Positions 34,597 through 43,097 of a stretch of 64,000 nucleotides of DNA are shown one piece after another (the first letter of the stretch is position 1; each line of letters begins with the position of its first letter). Under the pieces are notes generated by a model. It searched no databases. It saw only the letters and a list, made by a program, of their open reading frames with translations, and was not told the origin of the DNA. The DNA comes from Streptomyces hayashii. GTDB taxonomy: Bacteria > Actinomycetota > Actinomycetes > Streptomycetales > Streptomycetaceae. The stretch is from assembly GCF_024539815.1 (NCBI RefSeq), contig NZ_JAHHIU010000078.1, positions 146,739-210,738 of the forward strand, written 5' to 3'. The translations under genes and the position numbers were made by a program.

Positions 34597-35576
34597 CGCT
34601 TCCCACCCTTCTTCTGTGCGCCCGAGCCGCTGAGTTCAGGGACTCCGGACCCGGTCGGCTGCTTGATCGCGGGATTCTCGTACTGAGCACCGGTGGCCGT
34701 CACCACGAGCGCCAGGTCGCTGAAGGCCCCCGTCGAGCCGTTGCGCACGTAGCGCGCGCTCGCCCAGGCGAGCACCTCACCGCTCTTCGTGTCCCGGCAC
34801 AGCCAGACGACCTTTGCCTGGTTCGTCGCGCCCGAGCCGTCCTTCACGCTCAGATCGGGCATCACCGTCTCGACCTTCCATGCGTACGTGCTCGGGGCAG
34901 CCGCGTTCTGGCCGTCGTAGCGGATGTACCAGGCGTGGCGCGGATCGATCTCGGTGGTCGCATCGAACGGCGTCAGCGACGAGGTGCTGTACGCCTCCTT
35001 GTCACTGACCAGGAAGGAGTCCTTGCTGAACAGCGGTGCCATGTCTCGGCGGTGCTTGATGATCTCCAGCGTGGCCTTGTTCGGGGACCCGTTGTCCGGG
35101 CTGGGCTGGACGCCGGCTTGGTGGTACAACGTGGCGAAAGTCTGCTCCCCGGACGCGACCTTCTTCGCATCAGCGGCTGCCGCCTCGGTGAGCTTGGACA
35201 ACTGCGCGCCGGTGTCCGCCTTTACGGGCGTGGACTGGGCATCGTTCAGCTGCCCCTTGAGCCGGACAATCTGGGCGTCGTTGTCCGCCGTGCTCGCCTT
35301 GAAGCTCTCGCCGACCACGCCCGTGGCGACGACCAGGGCGAGGATCCCCACGCCCATCACCGCGGTCACGCTGCGCCGGATCAAACGTGCGTTGTCCTCA
35401 GGGGTGCGCACCTGGACCTTCTCGCGCTGGCGCACCGTCCAGCCCGCGAAGCGCTCCTCGAGCTCGGCTCCGGTGACCTTCTTGCGCGTCTTCGGTGCCG
35501 CGGGCTTCTCCTCGGGTATCGACCCGGTCTCCTGATCGGGGCCCGAGCTCTCGGACTCGTCATGGACTGTCGTCAC
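34593..35576 (-). CDS. VirB8-like protein, type B, copy 1
   Basis: A 327-residue single-pass protein: a charged cytoplasmic part of ~65 residues, one membrane segment (~66-88), a coiled coil, and an external domain ending in a disordered Gly/Ser/Lys tail. Paralogue of the gene at 33032 (WLCRDTKSG, VLAWASARY). GTG 35576 was chosen because GAGGAG lies eight bases upstream; an in-frame GTG at 35585 has no such site. It is the first gene of a transcript starting from the AT-rich island at 35577-35713. Confidence 0.75.
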   Translation of the reverse strand: MTTVHDESESSGPDQETGSIPEEKPAAPKTRKKVTGAELEERFAGWTVRQREKVQVRTPEDNARLIRRSVTAVMGVGILALVVATGVVGESFKASTADNDAQIVRLKGQLNDAQSTPVKADTGAQLSKLTEAAAADAKKVASGEQTFATLYHQAGVQPSPDNGSPNKATLEIIKHRRDMAPLFSKDSFLVSDKEAYSTSSLTPFDATTEIDPRHAWYIRYDGQNAAAPSTYAWKVETVMPDLSVKDGSGATNQAKVVWLCRDTKSGEVLAWASARYVRNGSTGAFSDLALVVTATGAQYENPAIKQPTGSGVPELSGSGAQKKGGKR

Positions 35577-35713
35577 GGAACACACTCCTCACTCCACGTT
35601 GCCCTCATAAACGACTCAAGTCTATCTTGAAAGGCATTCGGAATAGACCTTGAATCCATTCGATAAGGGCTCCGAAAAGTGAAGCCGGCACGCAGGGCCT
35701 GCACCGGACATGA
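35577..35713 (-). promoter_or_regulatory. promoter island with three motif copies
   Basis: The coding strand holds CCCTTATCGAATGGATTCAA, GGTCTATTCCGAATGCC and TTTCAAGATAGACTTGAGTC, then GTTTATGAGGG. TATCGAATG and two related words occur within 55 bases. It lies between a terminator and the first VirB8-like gene. Confidence 0.6.
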
Positions 35714-35749
35714 AGAAGCCGGTGCCCAGATCGCCCGGCACCGGCTTCT
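35714..35749. terminator. terminator of the cell-wall hydrolase operon
   Basis: AGAAGCCGGTGCC (35714-35726) and its exact complement (35737-35749) with a 10-base loop, 25 bases past the end of the hydrolase gene on the - strand. Confidence 0.85.
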
Positions 35750-35773
35750 CACTCCCAGATCAGATGCAGCGCA

Positions 35774-37963
35774 TCAGACCGTCTTGATCTTGCCGGAGGG
35801 GAGCATCGAATCCGACATGTCCACGAACTTCCAGCCCTCGGCCGCCATCCGCGCCGCGCTGTCGACACGGATCCGGCCCATGAAGGCGCAGTAGCCGGCC
35901 TCGCCGAGGATGACCTTGTCGCCCTGGACGCCGAGCACCACGAGGGTGTGGCCGACAGGACCGGAGCCCGGGCCGGAACCCACCGAATACGCCGTCGGAG
36001 TCGAAGACAACTGCTTGCCGGCCTCCCCCGCGATCGTGTACGCCGTCTCCTTGCCGTCACCGGCCGGGTAGGTCTGGAACGTCGTGTACTTGTTCACGAA
36101 GTAGGTCGAGAACGACACGCAGTTCTCAGCGTGATTGCTCCCGCACGAGCCAGGACCACCCTGGTCGCCGTAGCGGTCGTCGAGGAACTTGTCACCCTCC
36201 TTGTTGAAGAGGTCGACGAGGGCCTGAGCCTCTTCCTGGGTCATCCCGCCGTCCTTCAGCGAGACGGAACTGCCGCCCTTGGAGGTGCAGTTGCCCAGGA
36301 TCGTGTTGATGCCGTTGACGATGTTCTCGATGATCCCGCCGACGATGTCCTTGACGTCGCCCACGATCGAGCTGTCGACTGACCAGCCGCTCATCTTGCC
36401 GAACCACATCTCGGCGTTGTCGCCTCGTGCGGTGAGCCCGGCCGCGCCGTCAGTGGAGCGCTCCCAGTTCTCGTGGAAGTGCAGCGCCGCCGTACGCGGC
36501 GAGCCCTGCGACGTCTTGAGCATGTCCTTGAAGACCGTGACATCGCCGGGGTTGTCACCATCGACCATGAAGGCCAGCTGGGCCTTGATCGTGAACCAGT
36601 CGACGCCCTTGCTCTTCGCGTACTGGCGCAGCAACGTGTTGCGGCCGAACGTCCACTGCCCGAGACCGATGCCGTTGTCCGTGTTCTGTGCGGCGCTGGC
36701 CTTCTCGGCGGTCATGGCATACGTCCCCGAGGGGAAGTTCTGCACGCTCGTCGGGTCGATCCCAGACTCCTGCGACCAGTTGCCGAGGATGCCCGCGATG
36801 TTCTCCTTCGGCATCCCCCAGCTGCTGAGTACCGAGTAGATCTCCTTGGCGTTCTTCTCCACGTCCGCCGGGACGGTGGCCCCGGAACCGTTGTCGACGC
36901 TACCCGCGTTGACGACGCACGCCGTCCCGTTCGTGTTGATGCTGCCTTCGGTCAGCGCCGTCGAGTTGAGGACGCCGGTCAAGACCGTGCCCAGCAGGGC
37001 CACGGTGGCGGTCATCGCGACCGCCCCTGACATCGCTGCCGCTACGGGGGCCATCGTCGCCGTGACAGTGACGCCCAGGACCGCGCCGGCCCCCTTGGCT
37101 ATAAAGCTGCCGATCGCCATGAACGGCGCAGCGATCGCATGACCAACCGCCTTGACAATGCTGACGATGAGCGTCCACAGCAGCTTCCCGGCGTTGACGG
37201 CCATCGCCATGGCGGCGAAGAACATGGACTTGAGCCAGTGCAGGAAGGCCATGGCCATGACCACACCCATGGCCGGCGGAACAGCAGCCGCGCCACCGCT
37301 GACGGCGACGCCCTTGGCCGCCTTCGAGCCCAGGCCCTCGTCGTCCTTCGGCGCACCCTGCTCGTAGCCCGTGCCGCCGGCACCCAGCATGCGCTGGTCG
37401 GCCGGCTTGGCGTCCGGGCTGCCACCGGTGACCTTGGACACGCCCTTGACCGCGTCCTGGGCCCCTTCGTCGCCGACGTTCTTCGCTGCGCCAACGGCAG
37501 CTCCCGGAAGCCCGCCAGCCTGTGCGCCGGCCACGGCACCGGAGACGGCAGCTCCCGCGTAACGCCCGGCGTTACGGCGGGTCGCGCTGCTGCCGTCTCC
37601 CTCGATCGCCTTCTGGGCCGCGCCTCCGGCCATGTTCCCGGCAACGCCGTTCATGCCCTGCTTGATCTTCGACCCAGCATTCGCGGCACCGGCTGCCTTG
37701 CCTGCGGTTTCTGCGGTGTCTGCCGCGTCCGGCATCTTCGGCGCAGTGTTTGCCGCGCCAGAAGGACCAGAAGAAGCAGCTCCCGGGGCCGGGAGCTGCT
37801 TGGGCACGCTGGCCTTGCCCTCGGGAGGCTTCTCGATGCCCTCCTCAGGGCCGAGGCTCTTGGTCCCGCGACCTTGCCGGGGCATCCCCTGACTCACCGA
37901 CGTGCTCGGCTGGTCCTTCGTCGTCCCCTTCTTGGGACTCCGATTCGGCTTGTCGGTGGCCAT
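35774..37963 (-). CDS. membrane-anchored cell-wall hydrolase (lysozyme + CHAP), VirB1-like
   Basis: A 729-residue protein. Residues ~1-220 are Ala/Gly/Pro-rich, ~224-334 contain several hydrophobic segments, ~365-510 match phage tail lysozyme-type glycosidases (IAGILGNWSQESGIDP, with Glu as candidate acid; IGLGQWTFGRN), and ~590-720 form a CHAP amidase/endopeptidase with AENCVSFST (Cys ~613) and VGHTLVVLG (His ~669). It should open the peptidoglycan for the transfer channel, as VirB1 and Gram-positive VirB1-like enzymes do. The N-terminal multi-pass part could also serve a VirB6-like membrane role, which is unusual in one chain and is inference. ATG 37963 follows AAAGGAAA. Confidence 0.88.
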   Translation of the reverse strand: MATDKPNRSPKKGTTKDQPSTSVSQGMPRQGRGTKSLGPEEGIEKPPEGKASVPKQLPAPGAASSGPSGAANTAPKMPDAADTAETAGKAAGAANAGSKIKQGMNGVAGNMAGGAAQKAIEGDGSSATRRNAGRYAGAAVSGAVAGAQAGGLPGAAVGAAKNVGDEGAQDAVKGVSKVTGGSPDAKPADQRMLGAGGTGYEQGAPKDDEGLGSKAAKGVAVSGGAAAVPPAMGVVMAMAFLHWLKSMFFAAMAMAVNAGKLLWTLIVSIVKAVGHAIAAPFMAIGSFIAKGAGAVLGVTVTATMAPVAAAMSGAVAMTATVALLGTVLTGVLNSTALTEGSINTNGTACVVNAGSVDNGSGATVPADVEKNAKEIYSVLSSWGMPKENIAGILGNWSQESGIDPTSVQNFPSGTYAMTAEKASAAQNTDNGIGLGQWTFGRNTLLRQYAKSKGVDWFTIKAQLAFMVDGDNPGDVTVFKDMLKTSQGSPRTAALHFHENWERSTDGAAGLTARGDNAEMWFGKMSGWSVDSSIVGDVKDIVGGIIENIVNGINTILGNCTSKGGSSVSLKDGGMTQEEAQALVDLFNKEGDKFLDDRYGDQGGPGSCGSNHAENCVSFSTYFVNKYTTFQTYPAGDGKETAYTIAGEAGKQLSSTPTAYSVGSGPGSGPVGHTLVVLGVQGDKVILGEAGYCAFMGRIRVDSAARMAAEGWKFVDMSDSMLPSGKIKTV

Positions 37964-38021
37964 GTCGTTTTCCTTTCCGGGTCAATGTCAGGCAGCGGGA
38001 TGCGTCACTTCATCGCCGTAC

Positions 38022-39326
38022 TCAATGGAGCGTGGTGAGGAAGTCCTTGTCGTCTCGAATGGTGCTGTTGGACTGCACATCCCGCAGACTCACGTCCAGT
38101 CGGAGCAGATCGAGCGACAGATCAGACTCGTACTGCGACTTGTTTCGGGAGTAGTCCTGATACGCCTGTGAAAGGTTGTTCATGATGTTCATGAGCGGGC
38201 GCATCGTCACGTCAGAGGACTGGTAGTCCTTGGTGAGGCTGGTGCCGTCCGAGAGGATCCACTGCATGTCCGAGATCTGCTGGCTCGTCGGATCCGAGCC
38301 CTCGTCACGCTTCTTGGTGAAGAACTGGGCGTAGCTCTGACCGGCCGGCACCAGGGCGTCGAGGTAGCCGTCGTAGACGTTGCCTGCACGCCAGTTGAGG
38401 TCGAAGCCGCCGGGGACGACATGCTTGGTCTGCAGCGCCAGCGTCGAGACGCCGTCCTTGGCCGCGGCCGCGGAGACGCCCGTGATCTTGTCGATGGCAA
38501 TCGAGACCGGGACGGTCGGCGGACGCAGGAACAGGCCGTCGATCTTCGTCGTCTGCAGGTCGGAGGTATACGACTGAATCTGCGTCAGATTCGTGCGCAT
38601 CTCGACGAGCTTCTGGTCCAGGGCATCCCTGGCCTCGGCCTCCATCTCCTTGAGCGCGACCTCGTAGTAGGCCTGCGCAGGGTCGAAGGTCAGAGCGTCG
38701 AGCGCCGCGATCTTCTGGACCCCGGACGCGCCGGGGTTGAAGAAGACCCGCCACTGGTCGTACTTGGAGAAGGTCTCGTCGCCGGCCAGCTTGCCGCTGC
38801 TATGCGCCTGCTCCGCTCCGGGCGTGGTGAGTTCGGCATTCGCACGGACCGTCAGGTTCAACACCTGACGGTCGAAGGGCCGGTCGGCGTTGAGGAGGAC
38901 CCCGACGTAGCCGGTCGAACCGAAGGCGATGAAGGAGCCCTTGATCCCGCTGGTGCTGACCGGCTCGCTGTTCAGCGAGGTGTCCGACCCGAGCAGGAAC
39001 GCCCTGTAATCCGCGGCGTTGTACGAGATCTGAGCGGTCGGACTGAAGTGCATCATCACGAGCGCCTTGCTGCCGCTCTCGTTGGTGTAGACCCCGTCGA
39101 CGGTGCCGTCGAGATTCGTCTTCGACGTCTTGAAGTCGCTGGTGTACAGCGCCGTCTGCGACAGCGAGTCACGCCCCGCCTGGTACGCCGAGGCACCCGA
39201 TGCGCTGATCACGATCGCGCCCGTGACCGCGAAGATGCCGAAGAACACCCCAAACCGCTCGATCGCGTGGTGCGAGTCGAGCTTGAACTTCCTGCTGAAG
39301 GCCAGTGCCTTGTCCTTGATCCCCAT
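38022..39326 (-). CDS. single-pass transfer-locus protein, 434 aa
   Basis: A short basic cytoplasmic tail, one membrane segment at ~25-47 (FGVFFGIFAVTGAIVISASG), then a large external domain. The external part has beta-rich repeats (ALVMMHFSPTAQISYNAADY; FIAFGSTGYVGVLLNADRPF) and a helical middle (~215-265, KEMEAEARDALDQKLVEMRT). No family recognised. Lying between the pilin candidate and the cell-wall hydrolase, it is likely a structural part of the channel. ATG 39326 follows GAAAGAGAG. Confidence 0.7.
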   Translation of the reverse strand: MGIKDKALAFSRKFKLDSHHAIERFGVFFGIFAVTGAIVISASGASAYQAGRDSLSQTALYTSDFKTSKTNLDGTVDGVYTNESGSKALVMMHFSPTAQISYNAADYRAFLLGSDTSLNSEPVSTSGIKGSFIAFGSTGYVGVLLNADRPFDRQVLNLTVRANAELTTPGAEQAHSSGKLAGDETFSKYDQWRVFFNPGASGVQKIAALDALTFDPAQAYYEVALKEMEAEARDALDQKLVEMRTNLTQIQSYTSDLQTTKIDGLFLRPPTVPVSIAIDKITGVSAAAAKDGVSTLALQTKHVVPGGFDLNWRAGNVYDGYLDALVPAGQSYAQFFTKKRDEGSDPTSQQISDMQWILSDGTSLTKDYQSSDVTMRPLMNIMNNLSQAYQDYSRNKSQYESDLSLDLLRLDVSLRDVQSNSTIRDDKDFLTTLH

Positions 39327-39372
39327 GTTCTGCTCTCTTTCGTGCCTGCACCGTGCTGCGGGCCCGGATATG

Positions 39373-39419
39373 GCGAACCGGGCCGGAGGAGGCCTTGCAC
39401 CTCAACCGACCCGGTTCGC
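39373..39419. terminator. hairpin after the pilin candidate gene
   Basis: GCGAACCGGG (39373-39382) and its exact complement (39410-39419) enclose 27 bases. It lies in the 137-base gap between the pilin candidate and the next gene and may reduce read-through so that the pilin is made in excess. Confidence 0.55.
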
Positions 39420-39463
39420 TCGACGCCTCTGTCCCCGGTCGTGTGCACGTCTGTGACGGCCTC

Positions 39464-39856
39464 TTACTTGGAAGGGCCGCTCAGGAACCCGCTGAACTGA
39501 TCGGTGGTCTGGACGATCACCGTGCCGCCGCCGAGGTCCGTGATGGTCTGCTGGCCGCCGGAACCGATCGTCGAGATCAGCGACCACCCGCCGGTGCCCA
39601 GGGCTCCGCCGACGAGAATGAGGAGCGCGATCGTGCCCCAGCCCTGCTGCTGACCCGCGGACTGCGGGTTGGCCATCAGCTTCTTGATCAGGAGCACACC
39701 GCCCCAGACCAGGCCGGCAGCACCGAGCAGCATGAGCAGAAGACCGCCCCAGAGCTGGATCTGGGACTTGGCGTTCTGCAGGAAGCTGGTCAGGTCCCAG
39801 GCTGCACTCGGCAGGGAAGCCTGTGTGAGGACGGCTGCCTCGTAGATCTTCGTCAT
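39464..39856 (-). CDS. VirB2-like pilin candidate
   Basis: A 130-residue protein with two hydrophobic segments (~35-58, LWGGLLLMLLGAAGLVWGGV; ~74-98, WGTIALLILVGGALGTGGWS) joined by a short polar loop, the topology of VirB2/TrbC pilins. There is no obvious cleavable signal; the first 30 residues are moderately polar. Being the first gene of the leftward transfer operon agrees with a highly expressed subunit. ATG 39856 follows GAGAGGAAAG. The family call rests on topology and context. Confidence 0.65.
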   Translation of the reverse strand: MTKIYEAAVLTQASLPSAAWDLTSFLQNAKSQIQLWGGLLLMLLGAAGLVWGGVLLIKKLMANPQSAGQQQGWGTIALLILVGGALGTGGWSLISTIGSGGQQTITDLGGGTVIVQTTDQFSGFLSGPSK

Positions 39857-40279
39857 GGATCTTTCCTCTCGCCTTTCGAATCATTCGGTGGCATGACAGT
39901 GAGTCACAAGGCAACAAGCGCAGCTCATCCGCCCGGTCGGGCAGTGATAGAAGCCGGGGCGGTCGGTAGACATGCTGTCGGCTCCCCCCCGCTGGCTCGT
40001 ATACGTGCGCATCTGCAGTGACTAATCTACCTCATTCGAATGGCTAGTCACATAGGCCGTGAAAGGGTCTATTGACAAAGACCCAAAAGGGGCTCGGAAA
40101 CGAGGCGAATCGGCATCGCGACGCGCGACCGCAGGGTCGCGGCGGAAGCCTGTGGAATCCGCAGTGTGAGATGTGTAATGTGCCGCTCCAGCACTGCTGC
40201 GGCGCTGGCCTGCTCGATTTCGAGGCGGGCCACCCTCACACACCCGATCGCGATCTTGACCAGGAAGTGCCAAACCGCC
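39857..40279. promoter_or_regulatory. divergent control region of the transfer operon and XRE gene
   Basis: No gene is seen. It contains GTGACTA (40018-40024) and TAGTCAC (40045-40051), an inverted repeat around CATTCGAATG, and GGGTCT/AGACCC (40065-40084) around TTGACA-like sequence. CCGAATGATTCGAAAGG lies close to the pilin start. These are good operator candidates for the XRE regulator at 40280 and carry the element-wide motif. Confidence 0.65.
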
Positions 40280-40789
40280 ATGAACCCACTGCCCGGCGAC
40301 CTTTTCGCCCGCCGACTTCGTCAAGAACGCGAACGCCTCGGCATCAGCCAGGCAGAGCTAGCGCGCCGTATGGCCGCCCTGCTCGGCACGAACGTTGACT
40401 CCACCGCCATCACACGCATCGAGCAGCAGACCCGCGCGGTCAGGCTCGACGAGGCGGTCACCGCTGCCGAAGCTCTCGGGGTCCCTCTGATCACACTGGT
40501 CAGCGACAATTACGCCCGCGAAAACGAAGCCGAGATCCAGAACCAGCTCGCCGAACTCGCCCTTGCCGAGCAGGAATGGGAGAGGCTGCGCCAGAAGATC
40601 CACCGGATCACCCAGACCATCCAGCATCTGTCCGCCGAGCGGGAGGCATTCCGCTCTCACGCGCTGGACGTCAAGCCGGAAACCGCCGGCGACTACGAGC
40701 TCGACCCTGAGACCCAGGCCGCTCTCGACGCCCGGATGCGTGATGTCCGCAACAAGCCGGCCGGAGAGATCACCGACCCAGGCGCATGA
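40280..40789 (+). CDS. XRE-family regulator
   Basis: A 169-residue protein. Residues ~8-75 form a Cro/CI-type helix-turn-helix (LRQERERLGISQAELARRMA; VDSTAITRIEQQTRAVRLDE). Residues ~85-135 form a coiled coil, probably for dimerisation, and the tail is acidic. Starting at ATG 40280 and diverging from the transfer operon, it is the obvious candidate to repress or gate transfer-gene expression, and the inverted repeats upstream are likely sites. It differs from phage repressors in having no protease-like domain, so control is probably by dimerisation or ligand. Confidence 0.8.
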   Translation: MNPLPGDLFARRLRQERERLGISQAELARRMAALLGTNVDSTAITRIEQQTRAVRLDEAVTAAEALGVPLITLVSDNYARENEAEIQNQLAELALAEQEWERLRQKIHRITQTIQHLSAEREAFRSHALDVKPETAGDYELDPETQAALDARMRDVRNKPAGEITDPGA

Positions 40790-40915
40790 CGCTGTTGCGG
40801 GCGGCCGGGTTGAATTCCCGGTCGTAGACGCCGTCTCGGGCTTCCTCCACCGGCCGGCCCGCATGATTCCCCCGGTGCTCGCGCCGTTTCGTCTTCCCTG
40901 AGCGACGTGCCCTGC

Positions 40916-41617
40916 TCACAGACGGTAAAAGCCGGATGCCGACGGATCCATCCCGGCCTCTTCTATGCGCCTGTGCAGCATCGCGTGCAGCGCGTCGCCG
41001 CTCACACCGGCTTCCTGAATCCGTACGTCCCTCCTGTTGCGGTACGTCGCTCGCAGCAGGGGAGCGGGCGAGGCGAGGTCCGCGCCGCTGATCAGCCTCG
41101 CACGGCCGCCGACACCGAAGACATGCGCGTCGAGTTGGTACCTGTGCAGCTGCCGCATGATCGTCCGCCGACGCTTACGGGCGTCTTCCGTCGTAGAGGC
41201 CGCCACCAGACCCATCGGTGATCCGGTGCCGCACAGCGCACAGCTCGATGACGTCCGCCTGAAAGGCAGGACGACGATGTCGGGCAGCACATTGTCCCGG
41301 TTGGCCTTCGACTCGCCCACGTGCACATAGATGCCCTCGATCGGATGCAGCTCCAGGCTGTTCAGCCGCAGGGCCGCAGTGTCTCGAGCGGTGCGGATAG
41401 GCTCGTAGGTATGGGAATTGACTGGGAGAACATGCTCGGCACAAGCGGGAACGGCCTCAACGATGCATACGACAGGGCGGTCTCCTCGGTCATCTACAGC
41501 GAGAGCCTGGGGGGCGACCATCGGCCACTCCCAGTCGGTGAAGAGTGCGACGACGCAGACGGCCTGCGCTGACCTGAGGGCACACACAGAAACTGCCCGG
41601 TCCGCTTTGATGGACAT
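40916..41617 (-). CDS. hypothetical protein, 233 aa
   Basis: A soluble protein with one CALCGTG pair (~129-133) and a helical C-terminus. No known family. The sequence from ~90 onward (LELHPIEGIYVHVGESKANR; RTIMRQLHRYQLDAHVFGVG) looks protein-like. The N-terminus is uncertain because no good ribosome site precedes ATG 41617 and a transposase remnant begins just upstream; the original gene may have been truncated by the insertion. Confidence 0.5.
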   Translation of the reverse strand: MSIKADRAVSVCALRSAQAVCVVALFTDWEWPMVAPQALAVDDRGDRPVVCIVEAVPACAEHVLPVNSHTYEPIRTARDTAALRLNSLELHPIEGIYVHVGESKANRDNVLPDIVVLPFRRTSSSCALCGTGSPMGLVAASTTEDARKRRRTIMRQLHRYQLDAHVFGVGGRARLISGADLASPAPLLRATYRNRRDVRIQEAGVSGDALHAMLHRRIEEAGMDPSASGFYRL

Positions 41618-41639
41618 TGGAGATCAGAGGCTTCGGGCC

Positions 41640-42145
41640 CCGGAGTGAACCGGTGGTCAAGCGAGTACACACGGCCGTCGGTCCACACCGTGGTCACCGT
41701 GACGACGCCGTTGTCGGTCTTGCCCAACCGGCCCAGCTACTGCCGACCCACATGTGCGGTGGCCGTGCCGTCCCTGCGGTCCCCGGAGTCGTCGATCACG
41801 ATCACTCCGTCGGCGTGCGGAGCGGTCGCGGTCTGACCGCGCATCAGGTCAAGCCGTCGGCCGTTGACCTGCTCGGTGTCCCAGACGGACTCGGACAGAA
41901 AGTACTGCAATCGCTGCGCCGCAGCTGTTCGCGCGCCGACAACCGGCTCCGCTCCGGCCAGACAGGTGATCGTCTTGCTCCGCTCTAGGGTCAAGTAACC
42001 CCCGCCGCTGGGCGAGGCTGGCAAAGAGGTCGTCGAACCGGCTCGCGTACTCTTCCAATGGACCTGGCGCGGGCGGACACGAACGGCGGGCAGTCATCTC
42101 CAGCACGGCAGTTGACTCGTACCCACCGCTTTGCGGCCGAACCAC
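41640..42145 (-). pseudogene. IS701-family transposase remnant
   Basis: Three frames carry successive pieces of the same protein: PGPLEEYASRFDDLFASLAQ, then FLSESVWDTEQVNGRR and DGVIVIDDSGDRRDGTATAH, then GKTDNGVVTVTTVWTDGRVY. These match the N-terminal half of IS701-type DDE transposases; VIDDSGD contains the first catalytic Asp. The rest is missing and the copy has at least two frameshifts, so it is inactive. Confidence 0.85.
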
Positions 42146-43097
42146 CCAGCCGTCAACCCACGGCTACCGGCGGGTTTAACGAACTACCGATAGGACCCGC
42201 CCAGTCGGCGGGGTGCTCGTGCGCTACGCCGCCTTGACCATATCGGCCCGGGTGGCTTTCTCCCACTCGACCAGGAGCCGTTGGTACTCCACCGCGCGCC
42301 GGGGTGTGTTGGGCTCCTCCATGAGTCGTCGGATCGCCGTGTTGATCCGCGCAGCAGCAGGCTGCAGCCGACCGTGAGGCCTGGAGGGGGAGGGCATCCA
42401 GGTGCGGGTGGTATACGGGGAGCTGGGCGATCTTGCGGACGGACGCCTGGAGAAGCTGGGCGCCGGCGAAGCAGACGGGCTCATCCTGGCCGTCGCTGGC
42501 CTGGAGCGGCCAGGCGGCCCGCCCACTCGTGGGCGTAGATCATGACCTTCCCGTCCGGGGACGGTTCGCGTTACCGCGCATCGGGACCCACGCGGCCACG
42601 CTCATCCTCGAATGCCTGGAACGCAGCGGCGCAGCGAAGGCGAGCCGAGCTGTACATCGAGGCGATGACGGCCCGCGGCTGGTCTTTCCACGACGGCAGC
42701 CTGCGCTAGAGCGGATCTTCGTATCAGTGCGCGGGTCTTGAACGACTTGGGGCGAGCATTCCGTATGATCGATCAAGAGCGGGAAACGTTTGGATTGCAT
42801 GGCAAGACGACCGTTGTGGAGTGCCGAGGGCTCGCACTAGGGTCATCGCTGTCACTCCGGCGACGGGGCAGGTGTGGCAGCAGTAGCCTGACCTGAAGAC
42901 AGGGGCTTGTGCCCGTGACCCGGGCAGCAGTGCCTCAGTTGTGCCTGGTAGGCGGCGTGGTCTTCGTGGATAGTGGCAGCCGCGGCCTGCAGTGCTGGCG
43001 CGTTCAGACCATTCCGTGAAAGGTTTCCTACCGGTAGGTAAGTAGGCGGTCGTCTGTGAAGGGCGAGCCTCCTTGAGGCGAGGGCAGAGGTAGCAAC
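42146..43097. other. 950 bp of gene remnants, no intact gene
   Basis: On the - strand 42224-42370 encodes a coherent tail (INTAIRRLMEEPNTPRRAVE, then YQRLLVEWEKATR) of a small Streptomyces-type protein without its start. On the + strand 42635-42709 ends with LYIEAMTARGWSFHDGSLR, another orphan tail. The remaining sequence has no protein-like frame. The region looks like repeated insertion and deletion. Confidence 0.5.

Noticed and set aside
42420..42530. Fragment resembling a porphobilinogen deaminase segment (GRLEKLGAGEADGLILAVAG)
   Set aside because: Only about 35 residues match in a general way and no start, stop or neighbour supports it.
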